Assembly: GCA_015229165.1 (NCBI GenBank)
Contig: JADGCD010000032.1
Location: forward strand, 1 to 15,175
Direction of reading: 5' to 3'
Source: Nitrospinota bacterium
GTDB taxonomy: Bacteria; Nitrospinota_A; UBA7883; JADGGD01
DNA length: 15,175 nucleotides
Shown here: piece after piece, positions 7,132 through 13,984 of the stretch
Layout: each line of letters opens with the position of its first letter
How positions within the stretch are numbered: position 1 is the first letter of the stretch
Notes under the pieces: model-generated
The model's input: the letters and a program-made list of their open reading frames with translations, nothing else
Told to the model about the DNA's origin: nothing
The model's database searches: none
Program-made: the position numbers and the translations under genes

Positions 7132-7860
7132 CCGTCCGAGGGCGAGCCGGTCGATCAGATACCGGGGGAGGTCGTGGGCCTCCATCTTCCGCTGGACCGT
7201 CTCGACGTCGTAGGGGACGCGGCGGAAGCTGACGGTCCGCTCTTCGCTGTCGAAGAGAACCCAGCACGACTCGACGATGGAGTCACGGGGCTGGCCGACG
7301 GAGCCGATGTTGACGATATAGCGGATGTCGGGATCGAGGCTGATCAGCGGCGAGGGGCGCAGCACCCGGACGGTCTGGGGAGTGGTGTACTCGATGACCA
7401 GCGGCTGGTGGGAGTGGCCGATGAAGCAGAGGTTGTGTTCGATGTACGGGTAATTGTCCAGCGCCTCCTGATGGTTCAGGATGTAGCGCCACTCGGCGGG
7501 GGCCAGCGGAGAGGAATGGGCCAGTTGGAACCCGTCGTAGATGAGCGACGGCTGGGTCCGTTTCAGGAACTCGACCTGGTCTTCCCTCAGTTGGGAGATG
7601 GTCCAGTCCAGCGCGGCCTTGGCGTAGGGGTTGAAGTAGTCGGCGCTGGTGAGGCCGACGGCGGCCCAGTCGTGGTTCCCCCCCAGTGAGACGTCGGCCA
7701 CCTCCAGCAGCCGGTCGATGCAGACCTGCGGGTCGGGGCCGTAGCCGACGATGTCGCCGAGGAAGAGCTTCTTGTCGACACCGGTCGCTTCGATGTCGGC
7801 CAGCACCTCGTCGAACGCGTCGATGTTGGCGTGGATGTCGGAGAAGAGGGCGTATCGCAT
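7129..7860 (-). CDS. Calcineurin-like metallophosphoesterase
   Basis: 243 residues with the full set of metal-binding motifs of the family: DIHAN (D8, H10), GDIVGYGPDP (D36), GNHDW (N62, H63), an AHSS histidine near 114, and GHSHQP (148-153). The two-metal centre hydrolyses phosphodiesters or phosphomonoesters. The arrangement SDIHANIDAFDEVL plus GYGPDP is typical of the YfcE/ApaH-like cytoplasmic group, whose substrates vary (nucleotides, cyclic dinucleotides, phospho-proteins), so no substrate is assigned. There is no signal peptide or membrane segment. It follows nusB by 66 bases on the same strand. The Shine-Dalgarno is poor. Its TAG stop (7129-7131) lies inside the terminal inverted repeat of the adjacent element, so the last few residues may have been set by that insertion. 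Confidence 0.88.
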   Translation of the reverse strand: MRYALFSDIHANIDAFDEVLADIEATGVDKKLFLGDIVGYGPDPQVCIDRLLEVADVSLGGNHDWAAVGLTSADYFNPYAKAALDWTISQLREDQVEFLKRTQPSLIYDGFQLAHSSPLAPAEWRYILNHQEALDNYPYIEHNLCFIGHSHQPLVIEYTTPQTVRVLRPSPLISLDPDIRYIVNIGSVGQPRDSIVESCWVLFDSEERTVSFRRVPYDVETVQRKMEAHDLPRYLIDRLALGR

Positions 7861-7926
7861 CGTCGGGCTACATATGATTAGGTTCGGTCAGGGTATCACC
7901 CCCCTCGGACGGGGGCAACAGCCCCC

Positions 7927-8376
7927 CTACGACTCGTCGGGGACCCAGGGGGAGGCGGGATCGTCCACGGCGGGCCGCTCCCGCAGCAGCCGGTCGAGGG
8001 CGCCGTTGACGAAACCGACGGAGCCGTCGTCGCAGAAGGCTTTGGCCAGCTCCACCGCCTCGTCGATGACCACCTTCCCCGGTATGGAGGGGTCGTGGAG
8101 CAGCTCGTAGGCCCCCAAACGGAGGATGGCCCGTTCGAGATAGCCGAGCCGGTCGGCGGTCCAGTTGTTCATCACATCGTCGAGACGCCGGTCGAGCTCT
8201 TCCTTCTTCCCCGCGACCCCCTCCACCGTCCAGCGGATCCACGCCTTGTCTTCGGGGTCGAACCCCTTTTCGGCGAAGAGGTCGGCGAGCCCCTGTTCGG
8301 GGTCGTCGGCCTTGAGGAGGTCGAGCTGGTAGAGGAGGGTGACGATCGCCTCGCGCGATTTTCTGCGGGAGCCCAC
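7927..8376 (-). CDS. nusB: Transcription antitermination factor NusB
   Basis: 149 residues, within the normal range for NusB (about 139-150). NusB pairs with NusE (ribosomal protein S10) and binds boxA RNA to support antitermination of rRNA operons. Conserved features are the start RRKSREAIVTLLYQLDLL, the central WTADRLGYLERAILRLGAYELL, IPGKVVIDEAVELAKAF, and SVGFVNGALDRLLRE. The start is GTG (8374-8376); no ATG is available near the conserved N-terminus. It lies only 6 bases after the ribH stop with no good Shine-Dalgarno, so translation is probably coupled to ribH. ribH-nusB adjacency is very common in bacteria and supports both calls. Confidence 0.93.
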   Translation of the reverse strand: MGSRRKSREAIVTLLYQLDLLKADDPEQGLADLFAEKGFDPEDKAWIRWTVEGVAGKKEELDRRLDDVMNNWTADRLGYLERAILRLGAYELLHDPSIPGKVVIDEAVELAKAFCDDGSVGFVNGALDRLLRERPAVDDPASPWVPDES

Positions 8377-8382
8377 CGGCGG

Positions 8383-8847
8383 TTACAGCTTCTTCATGAG
8401 GCTTGCCATCTCCAGCGCGGAGAGGGCGGCGTCGAATCCCTTGTTCCCCGACTTGGTCCCGGAGCGTTCGATCCCCTGTTCGATGGAATCGACGGTCAGC
8501 AGTCCGAAGGCCACCGGGATACCGGTGTCCATCATGGCCGACGCGATCCCCTTGGTGGCCTCGGCGGAGACGTACTCGAAGTGGGGGGTGGCGCCCCGGA
8601 TGACGGCGCCCAGCGCGATGACCGCGTCGTACCGGCCGGAGAAGGCCAGCTTCTTGACCGCCAGCGGCAGCTCGAAGGCGCCGGGGGTCCGGGCCACGGT
8701 GATGTCGGCGGAGGCGACCCCGTGGCGGGTCAGGCAGTCCAGAGCCCCCTCCAGCAGCTTGCCGGTGAGAAAATCGTTGAAGCGGCTGACGGCCACGCCG
8801 ATCTTGAGGCCGGCCCCGTCGAGGGTCCCTTCGAGTATGGTTGCCAT
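8383..8847 (-). CDS. ribH: 6,7-dimethyl-8-ribityllumazine synthase
   Basis: 154 residues, the standard length of lumazine synthase. It condenses 3,4-dihydroxy-2-butanone 4-phosphate with 5-amino-6-ribitylaminouracil, the penultimate step of riboflavin synthesis, usually as a 60-subunit shell or smaller oligomer. Motifs are VSRFNDFLTGKLLEGAL (F23, N24), PGAFELP (55-61), DAVIALGAVIRGATPHFEYV with catalytic H89, GIPVAFGLLTVDSIEQ (109-124), and the R128 region in ERSGTKSGNKG. The start at 8845-8847 has GAAGGG upstream, and the gene follows ribBA by 31 bases. No odd features. Confidence 0.97.
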   Translation of the reverse strand: MATILEGTLDGAGLKIGVAVSRFNDFLTGKLLEGALDCLTRHGVASADITVARTPGAFELPLAVKKLAFSGRYDAVIALGAVIRGATPHFEYVSAEATKGIASAMMDTGIPVAFGLLTVDSIEQGIERSGTKSGNKGFDAALSALEMASLMKKL

Positions 8848-8878
8848 GTTTCCCTTCGTCCTTTTTGTTCGTCGCCCC

Positions 8879-10117
8879 TCACTCGCCGCCGGTGATGGCG
8901 TCCAGCAGGTGGCCCAGCTTGGAGCGTTTGGCGGAAAGGTAGCGTTCGTTGTGTTCGCGGGGGGGGCAGATGAGCGGCACCCGTTCGGTCACTTCCAGCC
9001 CGTAGCCCCCCAGACCGACGATCTTGCGGGGGTTGTTGGTCAGCAGCCTGAGTTTGTGGACCCCGAGATCGCGCAGCATCTGGGCGCCGATGCCGTAGTC
9101 GCGCAGGTCGGCGGAGAAGCCGAGGTCGGTGTTGGCCTCCACGGTGTCCTTGCCGCCGTCCTGGAGGTTATAGGCCTTCAGCTTGTTGATGAGCCCGATG
9201 CCCCTCCCCTCCTGGAAGAGGTAGAGGATGACGCCGCGCCCCTCGGCGGCGATGAGCCGCATGGCCATGTCGAGCTGCTCGCCGCAATCGCACCGCTCGG
9301 AGCCGAAGACGTCGCCGGTCAGGCACTGGCTGTGGACGCGGGTCAGGACCGGCGCGTCGTTGGTCACGTCGCCAATGGTAAGGGCGATCTGGGTGGTCTG
9401 GTCGATGCTGTCTTCGTAGGCGACGATGTTAAACCGCCCGTAGCGGGTGGGAATGGTGGTCTCGGCGGCCCGGTGGACGAACTGTTCGTTGCGCAGACGA
9501 TGCTCCACCAACTCCTTGACGGTGAGAATCTTCAAATCGTGGCGCGCGGCGAAGGCGATAAGCTGCGGCATCCGGGCCATGGTGCCGTCGTCGTTCATGA
9601 TCTCGCAGATGACCCCCGCCGGAGTCAGCCCGGCGATGCGGCACAGGTCGACGGAACCTTCGGTCTGCCCCACGCGGACCAGCGTCCCCCCCTCGCGGGC
9701 CCGCAGCGGGAAGACATGCCCCGGCCGGGCGAGATCCCTTGCGCCCTTTTCGGGATCGATGGCGGTCAGGATGGTGTGGGCCCGGTCGGCGGCGGAGATG
9801 CCGGTGGTGACCCCCTGACGCGCCTCGATGGAAACGGTGAAGCCGGTGCCGAAGGAGGAGGTGTTGGTGGGGGACATCAACGGAAGGTCGAGTTCGTCGC
9901 ACCGTTCCGGGGTCAAGGAAAGGCAGATGAGCCCCCGCCCCTCTTTGGCCATGAAGTTGATGGCTTCGGGGGTGACGAACTGGGCGGCGATGACCAGATC
10001 CCCCTCGTTCTCCCGGTCTTCGTCATCGACGAGGATGAGCATCTTCCCGGCGCGCAACGTCTCCAACGCCTCGTTGACGGTGGTGAAACGGCGGTCGGTC
10101 TCGGGTGTGTCGTTCAT
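8879..10117 (-). CDS. ribBA: Bifunctional DHBP synthase / GTP cyclohydrolase II
   Basis: 412 residues in two domains. Residues about 10-205 are 3,4-dihydroxy-2-butanone 4-phosphate synthase (RibB), with DDEDRENEGD (31-40), the SPTNTSSFGTGFTVS region (82-96) and RPGHVFPLRA (131-140). Residues about 206-412 are GTP cyclohydrolase II (RibA), with zinc cysteines C265, C276 and C278 in QCLTGDVFGSERCDCG, QEGRGIGL (302-309) and TNNPRK (360-365). Both active sites look complete, so one protein supplies both branches of riboflavin synthesis, from ribulose 5-phosphate and GTP. It starts 58 bases after ribE. No Shine-Dalgarno is visible before the ATG, and a short GC hairpin (CCCGGG-GCGT-CCCGGG, 10145-10160) lies in the gap. 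The family N-terminus makes this start the best one. Confidence 0.96.
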   Translation of the reverse strand: MNDTPETDRRFTTVNEALETLRAGKMLILVDDEDRENEGDLVIAAQFVTPEAINFMAKEGRGLICLSLTPERCDELDLPLMSPTNTSSFGTGFTVSIEARQGVTTGISAADRAHTILTAIDPEKGARDLARPGHVFPLRAREGGTLVRVGQTEGSVDLCRIAGLTPAGVICEIMNDDGTMARMPQLIAFAARHDLKILTVKELVEHRLRNEQFVHRAAETTIPTRYGRFNIVAYEDSIDQTTQIALTIGDVTNDAPVLTRVHSQCLTGDVFGSERCDCGEQLDMAMRLIAAEGRGVILYLFQEGRGIGLINKLKAYNLQDGGKDTVEANTDLGFSADLRDYGIGAQMLRDLGVHKLRLLTNNPRKIVGLGGYGLEVTERVPLICPPREHNERYLSAKRSKLGHLLDAITGGE

Positions 10118-10175
10118 ACGGGATACGGCTTTTCGCGGGTCGCGCCCGGGGCGTCCCGGGGCCGCCGTTTTCGGG

Positions 10176-10823
10176 TCAGAACCCGTGCGACTTCAGGAAC
10201 GCTTCGTCCACGCCACCACCACCGGGCGAAGACTCCGCAGGACGGACAAAGTTTTCAACGTATTTGGCAATCATATCATATTCCACATTCACCGGCTTCC
10301 CCGGCCCCTTTTCCCGGAGGCTGGTGGCGCTCCAGGTGTGGGGAATAAGCGCCAGCGTTACGGAGGCGGCGCCTCTCGTGGCCACGGTCAGGGATATGCC
10401 GTCGATGGCGATGGAGCCTTTCTCGATGATGTAGCGCATCCCGTCGGCGGGTAGCGATATTTCGACAAGGTAGCCGGCTCCCGAGCGGGTGACGGCGCCG
10501 ACGGATCCGACGGTGTCGACGTGGCCGGAGACCATATGCCCCCCCAGTCGGTCGCCCATGCGCAGGGCCCGTTCGAGGTTGAGTTTCCGTCCGGCGGCGA
10601 TGTCGCGCAAGGTGGAGCGGGCGATGGTCTCGGCGGAAACGTCGAAGGAGAGAACGCCGTTTTCGGCCTTCACCACGGTCAGGCAGACCCCGTCGCAGGC
10701 CACCGACTCGCCGATGACCGGGTCGCGCACGACGTCCCCCGCCCGGACGGCGATGGTCGCATCCGCCGCGCGCCGCGTCACGCCGGTAACCGTCCCAATT
10801 CCTTCGATAATTCCGGTGAACAT
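10176..10823 (-). CDS. ribE: Riboflavin synthase, alpha subunit
   Basis: 215 residues, matching the family (about 213). It dismutates two molecules of 6,7-dimethyl-8-ribityllumazine to riboflavin and 5-amino-6-ribitylaminouracil, acting as a trimer. The two lumazine-binding barrels are seen: the first starts MFTGIIEGIGTV and holds GESVACDGVCLTV (38-50), and the second holds GGHMVSGHVDTVG (94-106), KGSIAIDGISLTV and LIPHTWSATSL. The invariant MFTGI start fixes the ATG at 10821-10823; a TTG 24 bases upstream in frame is not needed. AGGCAGG lies upstream as a ribosome binding site and is part of a direct repeat. The C-terminus has a Gly/Pro-rich stretch before the end. The symbol ribE is used as in Gram-negative rib clusters (ribC in some schemes). 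Confidence 0.96.
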   Translation of the reverse strand: MFTGIIEGIGTVTGVTRRAADATIAVRAGDVVRDPVIGESVACDGVCLTVVKAENGVLSFDVSAETIARSTLRDIAAGRKLNLERALRMGDRLGGHMVSGHVDTVGSVGAVTRSGAGYLVEISLPADGMRYIIEKGSIAIDGISLTVATRGAASVTLALIPHTWSATSLREKGPGKPVNVEYDMIAKYVENFVRPAESSPGGGGVDEAFLKSHGF

Positions 10824-10946
10824 TTTTGCCTGCCTACCGTTACTCAATAAAAGTCGCGGTCTTCGCCCGCTCCGGGCTGGATCGGTTTTGCCTGCCTACC
10901 GCTACTCAATAAAAGTCGCGGTCTTCGCCCACTCGTGCTTGACCGG
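10824..10946. repeat. Two copies of a 49-bp direct repeat, 62-bp period
   Basis: 10824-10872 and 10886-10934 match at 47 of 49 positions (differences at 10840/10902 and 10869/10931). The bases after each copy are also similar (about 9 of 12 with a one-base offset), so the unit is near 61-62 bp. Each copy holds an imperfect hairpin (ACCGC...GCGGT around CAATAAA in the second copy) and the AGGCAGG that serves ribE in the copy next to its start. They fill the gap between ribD and ribE. A GACCGGTC palindrome (10941-10948) follows. Confidence 0.85.
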
Positions 10947-10960
10947 TCCGATGTATCGGA

Positions 10961-11003
10961 AATAAACGGGAGAAGGTCCCCTCGTTCAACAGCATTCTTC
11001 TCC
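10961..11003 (-). terminator. Possible terminator after ribD
   Basis: On the minus strand GGAGAAG (10997-11003, touching the ribD stop codon) can pair with CTTCTCC (10969-10975) across a 21-base loop, followed by the T-rich CGTTTATTT. The stem is only 7 bp and the loop long, so termination may be partial. If active, it separates ribD from ribE-ribBA-ribH-nusB. Confidence 0.4.
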
Positions 11004-12091
11004 TACCGGGCCACCAGACCCCGCACCAGTATATCGCCATCGATGAACTCGACAGCGACATTGCTCAAGGCCCAGGCGTCGGCCATCTTCACCACGCCCC
11101 CGCCGGTGACGGTGGCGTTGGGGCCTCCGGCGATTTTCGGAGCGATGAAGAAGGCGACTTCGTCAACGAGCCCCTGTTCCATCAACGCCCCCGCCATCTC
11201 CCCTGCCCCCTCGACCAGGAGCCGCATGACGTTGCGCTGCCCCAGTTCCGCCATGAGCGGGCCGAGCGCGACTTTTCCCTTGCGGGCGGGAATCACCAGA
11301 ACATCGACGCCTGCTTTTCGCAGCCGGGCGATCTTCGCTTTCGGCGCGGCGTCGGTTGTGGCGACCAGCGTTGGCGCGGCGCCGTCGGTCGCCAGTTTTG
11401 ATCCCGGTTTGATCCGCAACCGGCTATCAACCACGATCCGCAACGGATTGCGCCGGTTGGACCCGTGGCGGACGGTCAGGGCAGGATCGTCGGCAAGGGC
11501 GGTCTCCACGCCGATCATCACGGCGTCGGCGTCGTTGCGCATGGCATGAACCCGTTTGCGCGCTGCAGGGCCGGTGACCCACCGGCTGTCGCCGGTTTTG
11601 GTGGCCACCTTTCCATCGAGGGTGACGGCGCATTTCATGACGACGTGGGGCCGCCCTTTTCCCGCCAAGGTCAGAAAGTCCCGGACCATTTCGTCGCACG
11701 CTTCTTTCAAGACCCCGGTGACGACCTCGATCCCGGCCCGTCTCAGGTACGGGGCGCCGCGCATCCCTTTCTTGGGTGAGGTGTCGCGGCTACCGATGAC
11801 GACCCGCGCGATCCCGGCCTCTTTCACCGCCACGGCGCAGGGGCCGGTGCGGCCGGTGTGGTTGCACGGCTCAAGGGTGACGTAGAGGGTGGCGCCGACG
11901 GGCGATTCCCCGCACGAGCCCAACGCCTCCACTTCGGCATGAGGGGCGCCCGCCTTCCGGTGCCACCCTTCGCCGATGACGGCGCCGTTCTTCACAACCA
12001 CCGCGCCGACGCAGGGGTTGGGCGCTGTCCGTCCCTTCCCTTTGGCGGCCAGTTCGAGGGCGCGGGCCATGTACCGCTCGTCGTCGTTCAT
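11003..12091 (-). CDS. ribD: Bifunctional riboflavin biosynthesis protein RibD
   Basis: 362 residues, the usual length. The N-terminal deaminase (about 1-145) has the zinc site HAE (51-53) with C76 and C85 in PCNHTGRTGPC, and removes ammonia from 2,5-diamino-6-ribosylamino-pyrimidinone phosphate. The C-terminal reductase (about 148-362) has KCAVTLDGKVATKTGDSRWVTG, DADAVMIGVETALADDPALTVR and LLVEGAGEMAGALMEQGLVDE, and reduces the ribosyl chain with NADPH. The start at 12089-12091 has GGAAGG about 7 bases upstream. It is the first rib gene, and a 179-base gap with repeats and a possible terminator follows it. No FMN riboswitch is recognisable before it. The divergent lipoprotein gene starts 75 bases away. 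Confidence 0.96.
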   Translation of the reverse strand: MNDDERYMARALELAAKGKGRTAPNPCVGAVVVKNGAVIGEGWHRKAGAPHAEVEALGSCGESPVGATLYVTLEPCNHTGRTGPCAVAVKEAGIARVVIGSRDTSPKKGMRGAPYLRRAGIEVVTGVLKEACDEMVRDFLTLAGKGRPHVVMKCAVTLDGKVATKTGDSRWVTGPAARKRVHAMRNDADAVMIGVETALADDPALTVRHGSNRRNPLRIVVDSRLRIKPGSKLATDGAAPTLVATTDAAPKAKIARLRKAGVDVLVIPARKGKVALGPLMAELGQRNVMRLLVEGAGEMAGALMEQGLVDEVAFFIAPKIAGGPNATVTGGGVVKMADAWALSNVAVEFIDGDILVRGLVAR

Positions 12092-12166
12092 CGCATTCCT
12101 TCCGCCTCCGGGAACTTTTCCGCCCCCCGGTCCGTCATACGGGCAAACGTCATCACGAAGGCTCTC

Positions 12167-12637
12167 ATGCGTATCGCAACTCCCGCTCTGGGGCTCTTGC
12201 TCCTGCTGTCTGCCTGCGGCGGCGGCTCTTCCACCACCGCGTCGGCCACCCCCGCCAGCGACGCCACCACGCTGAACGGCGGGCAGGAGGCCAACGGCCC
12301 CGGCGCCGGGCAGACCCATGGCGCGCCGCCGCAAGCGGCTCTCGACGCCTGCGTCGGGCAAGCCGACGGCGAGGCCTACTCCTTCACCAGCCGCCGTGGC
12401 GACGCGGTGGAGGGAACCTGCGCCACCCGAAACGGCGCCGTGGCCTGCCGTCCGCTCCATCCCATGGGTCCGCCGCAAGAGGCCGTCGACGCCTGCGCGG
12501 GGCTGGCCGACGGCGCCATCTGCTCCTTCATTAACCGTCGCGGCGACGCGGTGACCGGGGCCTGCGTCACGTTCAACGGAAACAGCGCCTGCAAGCCCGA
12601 CCGGTCGACGGGCCAGGGGCCGATGTCCCAGCCGTAG
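12167..12637 (+). CDS. Small lipoprotein with two cysteine-rich repeats
   Basis: 156 residues. A short hydrophobic signal (ALGLLLLLSAC) ends in a lipobox with the lipidated cysteine at C17, so it should be anchored in the periplasm or outer membrane. A Ser/Thr/Ala-rich linker (about 18-52) follows. Two tandem repeats of about 48 residues come next: 54-101 and 102-149, each starting GP/APPQ.A.DAC and containing RRGDAV.G.C and AC.P. The second repeat has four cysteines (C110, C119, C133, C142). The first has three (C62, C85, C94), with Y71 where the second repeat has C119. Similar short cysteine repeats occur in bacterial secreted proteins of unknown function, as I recall; no role can be given. 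The start is chosen because it opens the signal peptide, with GAAGG 6 bases upstream. A strong hairpin follows the stop. Confidence 0.82.
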   Translation: MRIATPALGLLLLLSACGGGSSTTASATPASDATTLNGGQEANGPGAGQTHGAPPQAALDACVGQADGEAYSFTSRRGDAVEGTCATRNGAVACRPLHPMGPPQEAVDACAGLADGAICSFINRRGDAVTGACVTFNGNSACKPDRSTGQGPMSQP

Positions 12638-12648
12638 TCTCCCGACGG

Positions 12649-12680
12649 GGCCGGGGCGGTTTTCCGCTCCGGCCTTCGTT
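12649..12680 (+). terminator. Hairpin terminator after the lipoprotein gene
   Basis: An 11-bp stem (12649-12659 with 12664-12674, one G-U pair) closes a TTTT loop. The following bases (TTCGTTGG) are only moderately T-rich. It starts 11 bases after the stop. It also lies where a -35 for the next gene would be, so termination and the next promoter may overlap. Confidence 0.6.
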
Positions 12681-12682
12681 GG

Positions 12683-12688
12683 TATAGT
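12683..12688 (+). promoter_or_regulatory. Candidate -10 box for a leaderless mRNA
   Basis: TATAGT (5/6 to the sigma70 -10) lies with its last base 6 bases before the ATG at 12694. Transcription starting at normal distance would begin at or next to the A of the start codon. No Shine-Dalgarno is visible before this ATG. The -35 region is weak (TTTTCC at 12660-12665, 3/6). Confidence 0.4.
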
Positions 12689-12693
12689 AGCGC

Positions 12694-13752
12694 ATGGAGT
12701 CCAAACGGTTCGACACCCTTCTCTACAAGGCAAGCCAGTTTTCCCCCGAATACCGGGGGGGCTTCTCGCTCCACGCGACGATGACGATGCGGGCGATGCT
12801 TTCGCTCGGGGCGTCGCCCGACCGTTTGGAGGCGTTCATTTCGGATCAGGCGCCCCGGTTCGAGCCGTGGCCGATGCCGGTGGCCACGCTGACGGAAGCC
12901 GGATTCGGCGCGGCGTTGGGCGACCCGGCCCGCCTCACCGACTGGCGCGACCATTTCGTCGAAAAGCTTCGTCCCGGCGGGTGGCGCTGGATTCTGGGGG
13001 AGTGGCTCCCCCGTCTCGCGCCGGGAATCATGGGGGCGGCGCTTCACGGGGCGATTCGGACCGCCTACGCGGTGATGGCGCTGGAGGAGGAGGATACGCT
13101 GCAACGGCGGATCGAACTGGCCATCGCGCTGGCGTCGTGGGGGGCCCGGTTCCAGCCGTTGCCGAAACCGTCGGGGCCGACGCAGGACGTCGATCCGACG
13201 GCGATCCTCCGGGGGACGCCGCTGCTTCCCATCGACCGGCGGGTGAAGGGGATGATCTTCGGACGGGTGAAACCGCTCGACGACGAGGTGTCGTTTCCGG
13301 CGGTGGCGGCGGCGTGGAAGATCGACGAGCCGACGGCGGCGCTGGCCCGGTTGTCGAAGACGGCGGCGCGGCTGTACCTCGCCAATCCGGGGCGGTCGGC
13401 GATCAGTTTCATCCATTGCCTGACCGGAACCCATGCGGTGCGGATTCTTGCCCCCTATGTCGGGCCGGTGGAGCGGGTGGCTCTGCTGCGCCATCTCTGG
13501 ACGGCGGTGGCGGCCCTCTACGTGGCCGATGCGGACGCGCCGTTGACGGGGGAGGAGACGAAGAACGCTACCTCCCGCGAACGGGGGCTGATGGACATGG
13601 AGGGGATGCTGGCCGCAGCGCTGGCGCAGGGGGACGATCACGTCGTCAAGTACGCCTTCTCAATCCGGGAGGAGAATATGGCCAGCCCCGATCCGGCCTA
13701 CCCTCTCGCTCTCGCCCGCTGGCTCATCGCCGCCGGGGCGGTGCAGGAGTAG
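12694..13752 (+). CDS. Questin oxidase-like (DUF4243) protein
   Basis: 352 residues, soluble, with no signal peptide. The N-terminal FSLHATMTMRAMLSLGASPDRLEAF (residues about 24-48) matches the NHLPM..ALY.LGAS..RL pattern of the questin oxidase-like family. HGAIRTAYAVMAL (near 118-130) fits HG.IR..YA, and SFIHCLTGTHAVRILAPYV fits the family's F.HCVT..HA.R block. The fungal namesake cleaves an anthraquinone ring by a Baeyer-Villiger type oxidation; bacterial members are widespread and have no settled substrate, so only the family is proposed. The conserved histidines in these blocks may be catalytic (inference). The ATG at 12694 lacks a Shine-Dalgarno and may be leaderless. No pathway neighbours are visible. 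A palindrome-rich spacer follows the stop. Confidence 0.65.
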   Translation: MESKRFDTLLYKASQFSPEYRGGFSLHATMTMRAMLSLGASPDRLEAFISDQAPRFEPWPMPVATLTEAGFGAALGDPARLTDWRDHFVEKLRPGGWRWILGEWLPRLAPGIMGAALHGAIRTAYAVMALEEEDTLQRRIELAIALASWGARFQPLPKPSGPTQDVDPTAILRGTPLLPIDRRVKGMIFGRVKPLDDEVSFPAVAAAWKIDEPTAALARLSKTAARLYLANPGRSAISFIHCLTGTHAVRILAPYVGPVERVALLRHLWTAVAALYVADADAPLTGEETKNATSRERGLMDMEGMLAAALAQGDDHVVKYAFSIREENMASPDPAYPLALARWLIAAGAVQE

Positions 13753-13757
13753 GAGAA

Positions 13758-13874
13758 AGAGCCCGTTCTTTCTTTGAAAAGAAAGAACCAAAGAAACTTC
13801 GCCTCCCTTTGCGGGAGGGGGCGCGAGACCATAAAAGGCAGGCCCCCCTCACGCAAAGGGAAAGGAAAGGCTCT
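13758..13874. repeat. Palindrome-rich spacer element
   Basis: Between the questin-oxidase-like gene and the ppdK terminator there is a nested set of inverted repeats. AGAGCC (13758-13763) pairs with GGCTCT (13869-13874). Inside is a perfect 10-bp AT-rich hairpin (GTTCTTTCTT/AAGAAAGAAC, near 13765-13788, loop TGAA). Then comes an 18/19-base inverted repeat (13805-13822 with 13842-13860; arms CCCTTTGCG followed by GGAGGGGGC or its near match). No coding potential is evident. It may be a mobile non-coding repeat or a structured 3' region; the hairpins lack T tails. Confidence 0.6.
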
Positions 13875-13934
13875 CACTGGTCCCTCCCTTATCGAAAGCA
13901 AGGAACGCCCCCCTCTCCCGCTCCCGACCGACAC

Positions 13935-13964
13935 AAAAAACCCCGACGCATCGCTGCGCCGGGG
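13935..13964 (-). terminator. Intrinsic terminator of ppdK
   Basis: On the minus strand a 10-bp stem with one G-U pair (13955-13964 with 13941-13950, loop GCGA) is followed directly by six T (13935-13940). It begins 20 bases after the ppdK stop codon. The plus strand also has CTTTT after the stem, so it may work weakly for transcripts coming from the left. Confidence 0.9.
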
Positions 13965-13984
13965 CTTTTGAATGAACGATACAG

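Noticed and set aside
6977..7267. Upstream extension of holA
   Set aside because: The added part runs through the inverted-repeat element and antisense to the phosphoesterase gene, and HolA alignment begins just after the chosen start.
8339..10348. Long plus-strand open frame (669 codons) opposite ribBA and ribH
   Set aside because: It is antisense to clearly conserved riboflavin genes, has a low-complexity Gly/Asp/His/Val-rich composition, and shows no family motif. Long antisense frames are expected in GC-rich DNA.
10824..10847. TTG start for ribE, adding eight residues
   Set aside because: Riboflavin synthase begins MFTGI almost without exception, and the extra residues come from the direct repeat.
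10824..10934. CRISPR-like array
   Set aside because: There are only two copies, the repeat is 49 bp with a 13-bp spacer, and there are no cas genes.
11858..12166. Upstream extension of the lipoprotein gene to 259 residues
   Set aside because: It would bury the signal peptide and lipobox and overlap ribD on the other strand.
12092..12166. FMN riboswitch upstream of ribD
   Set aside because: The gap is too short and lacks the conserved RFN motifs.
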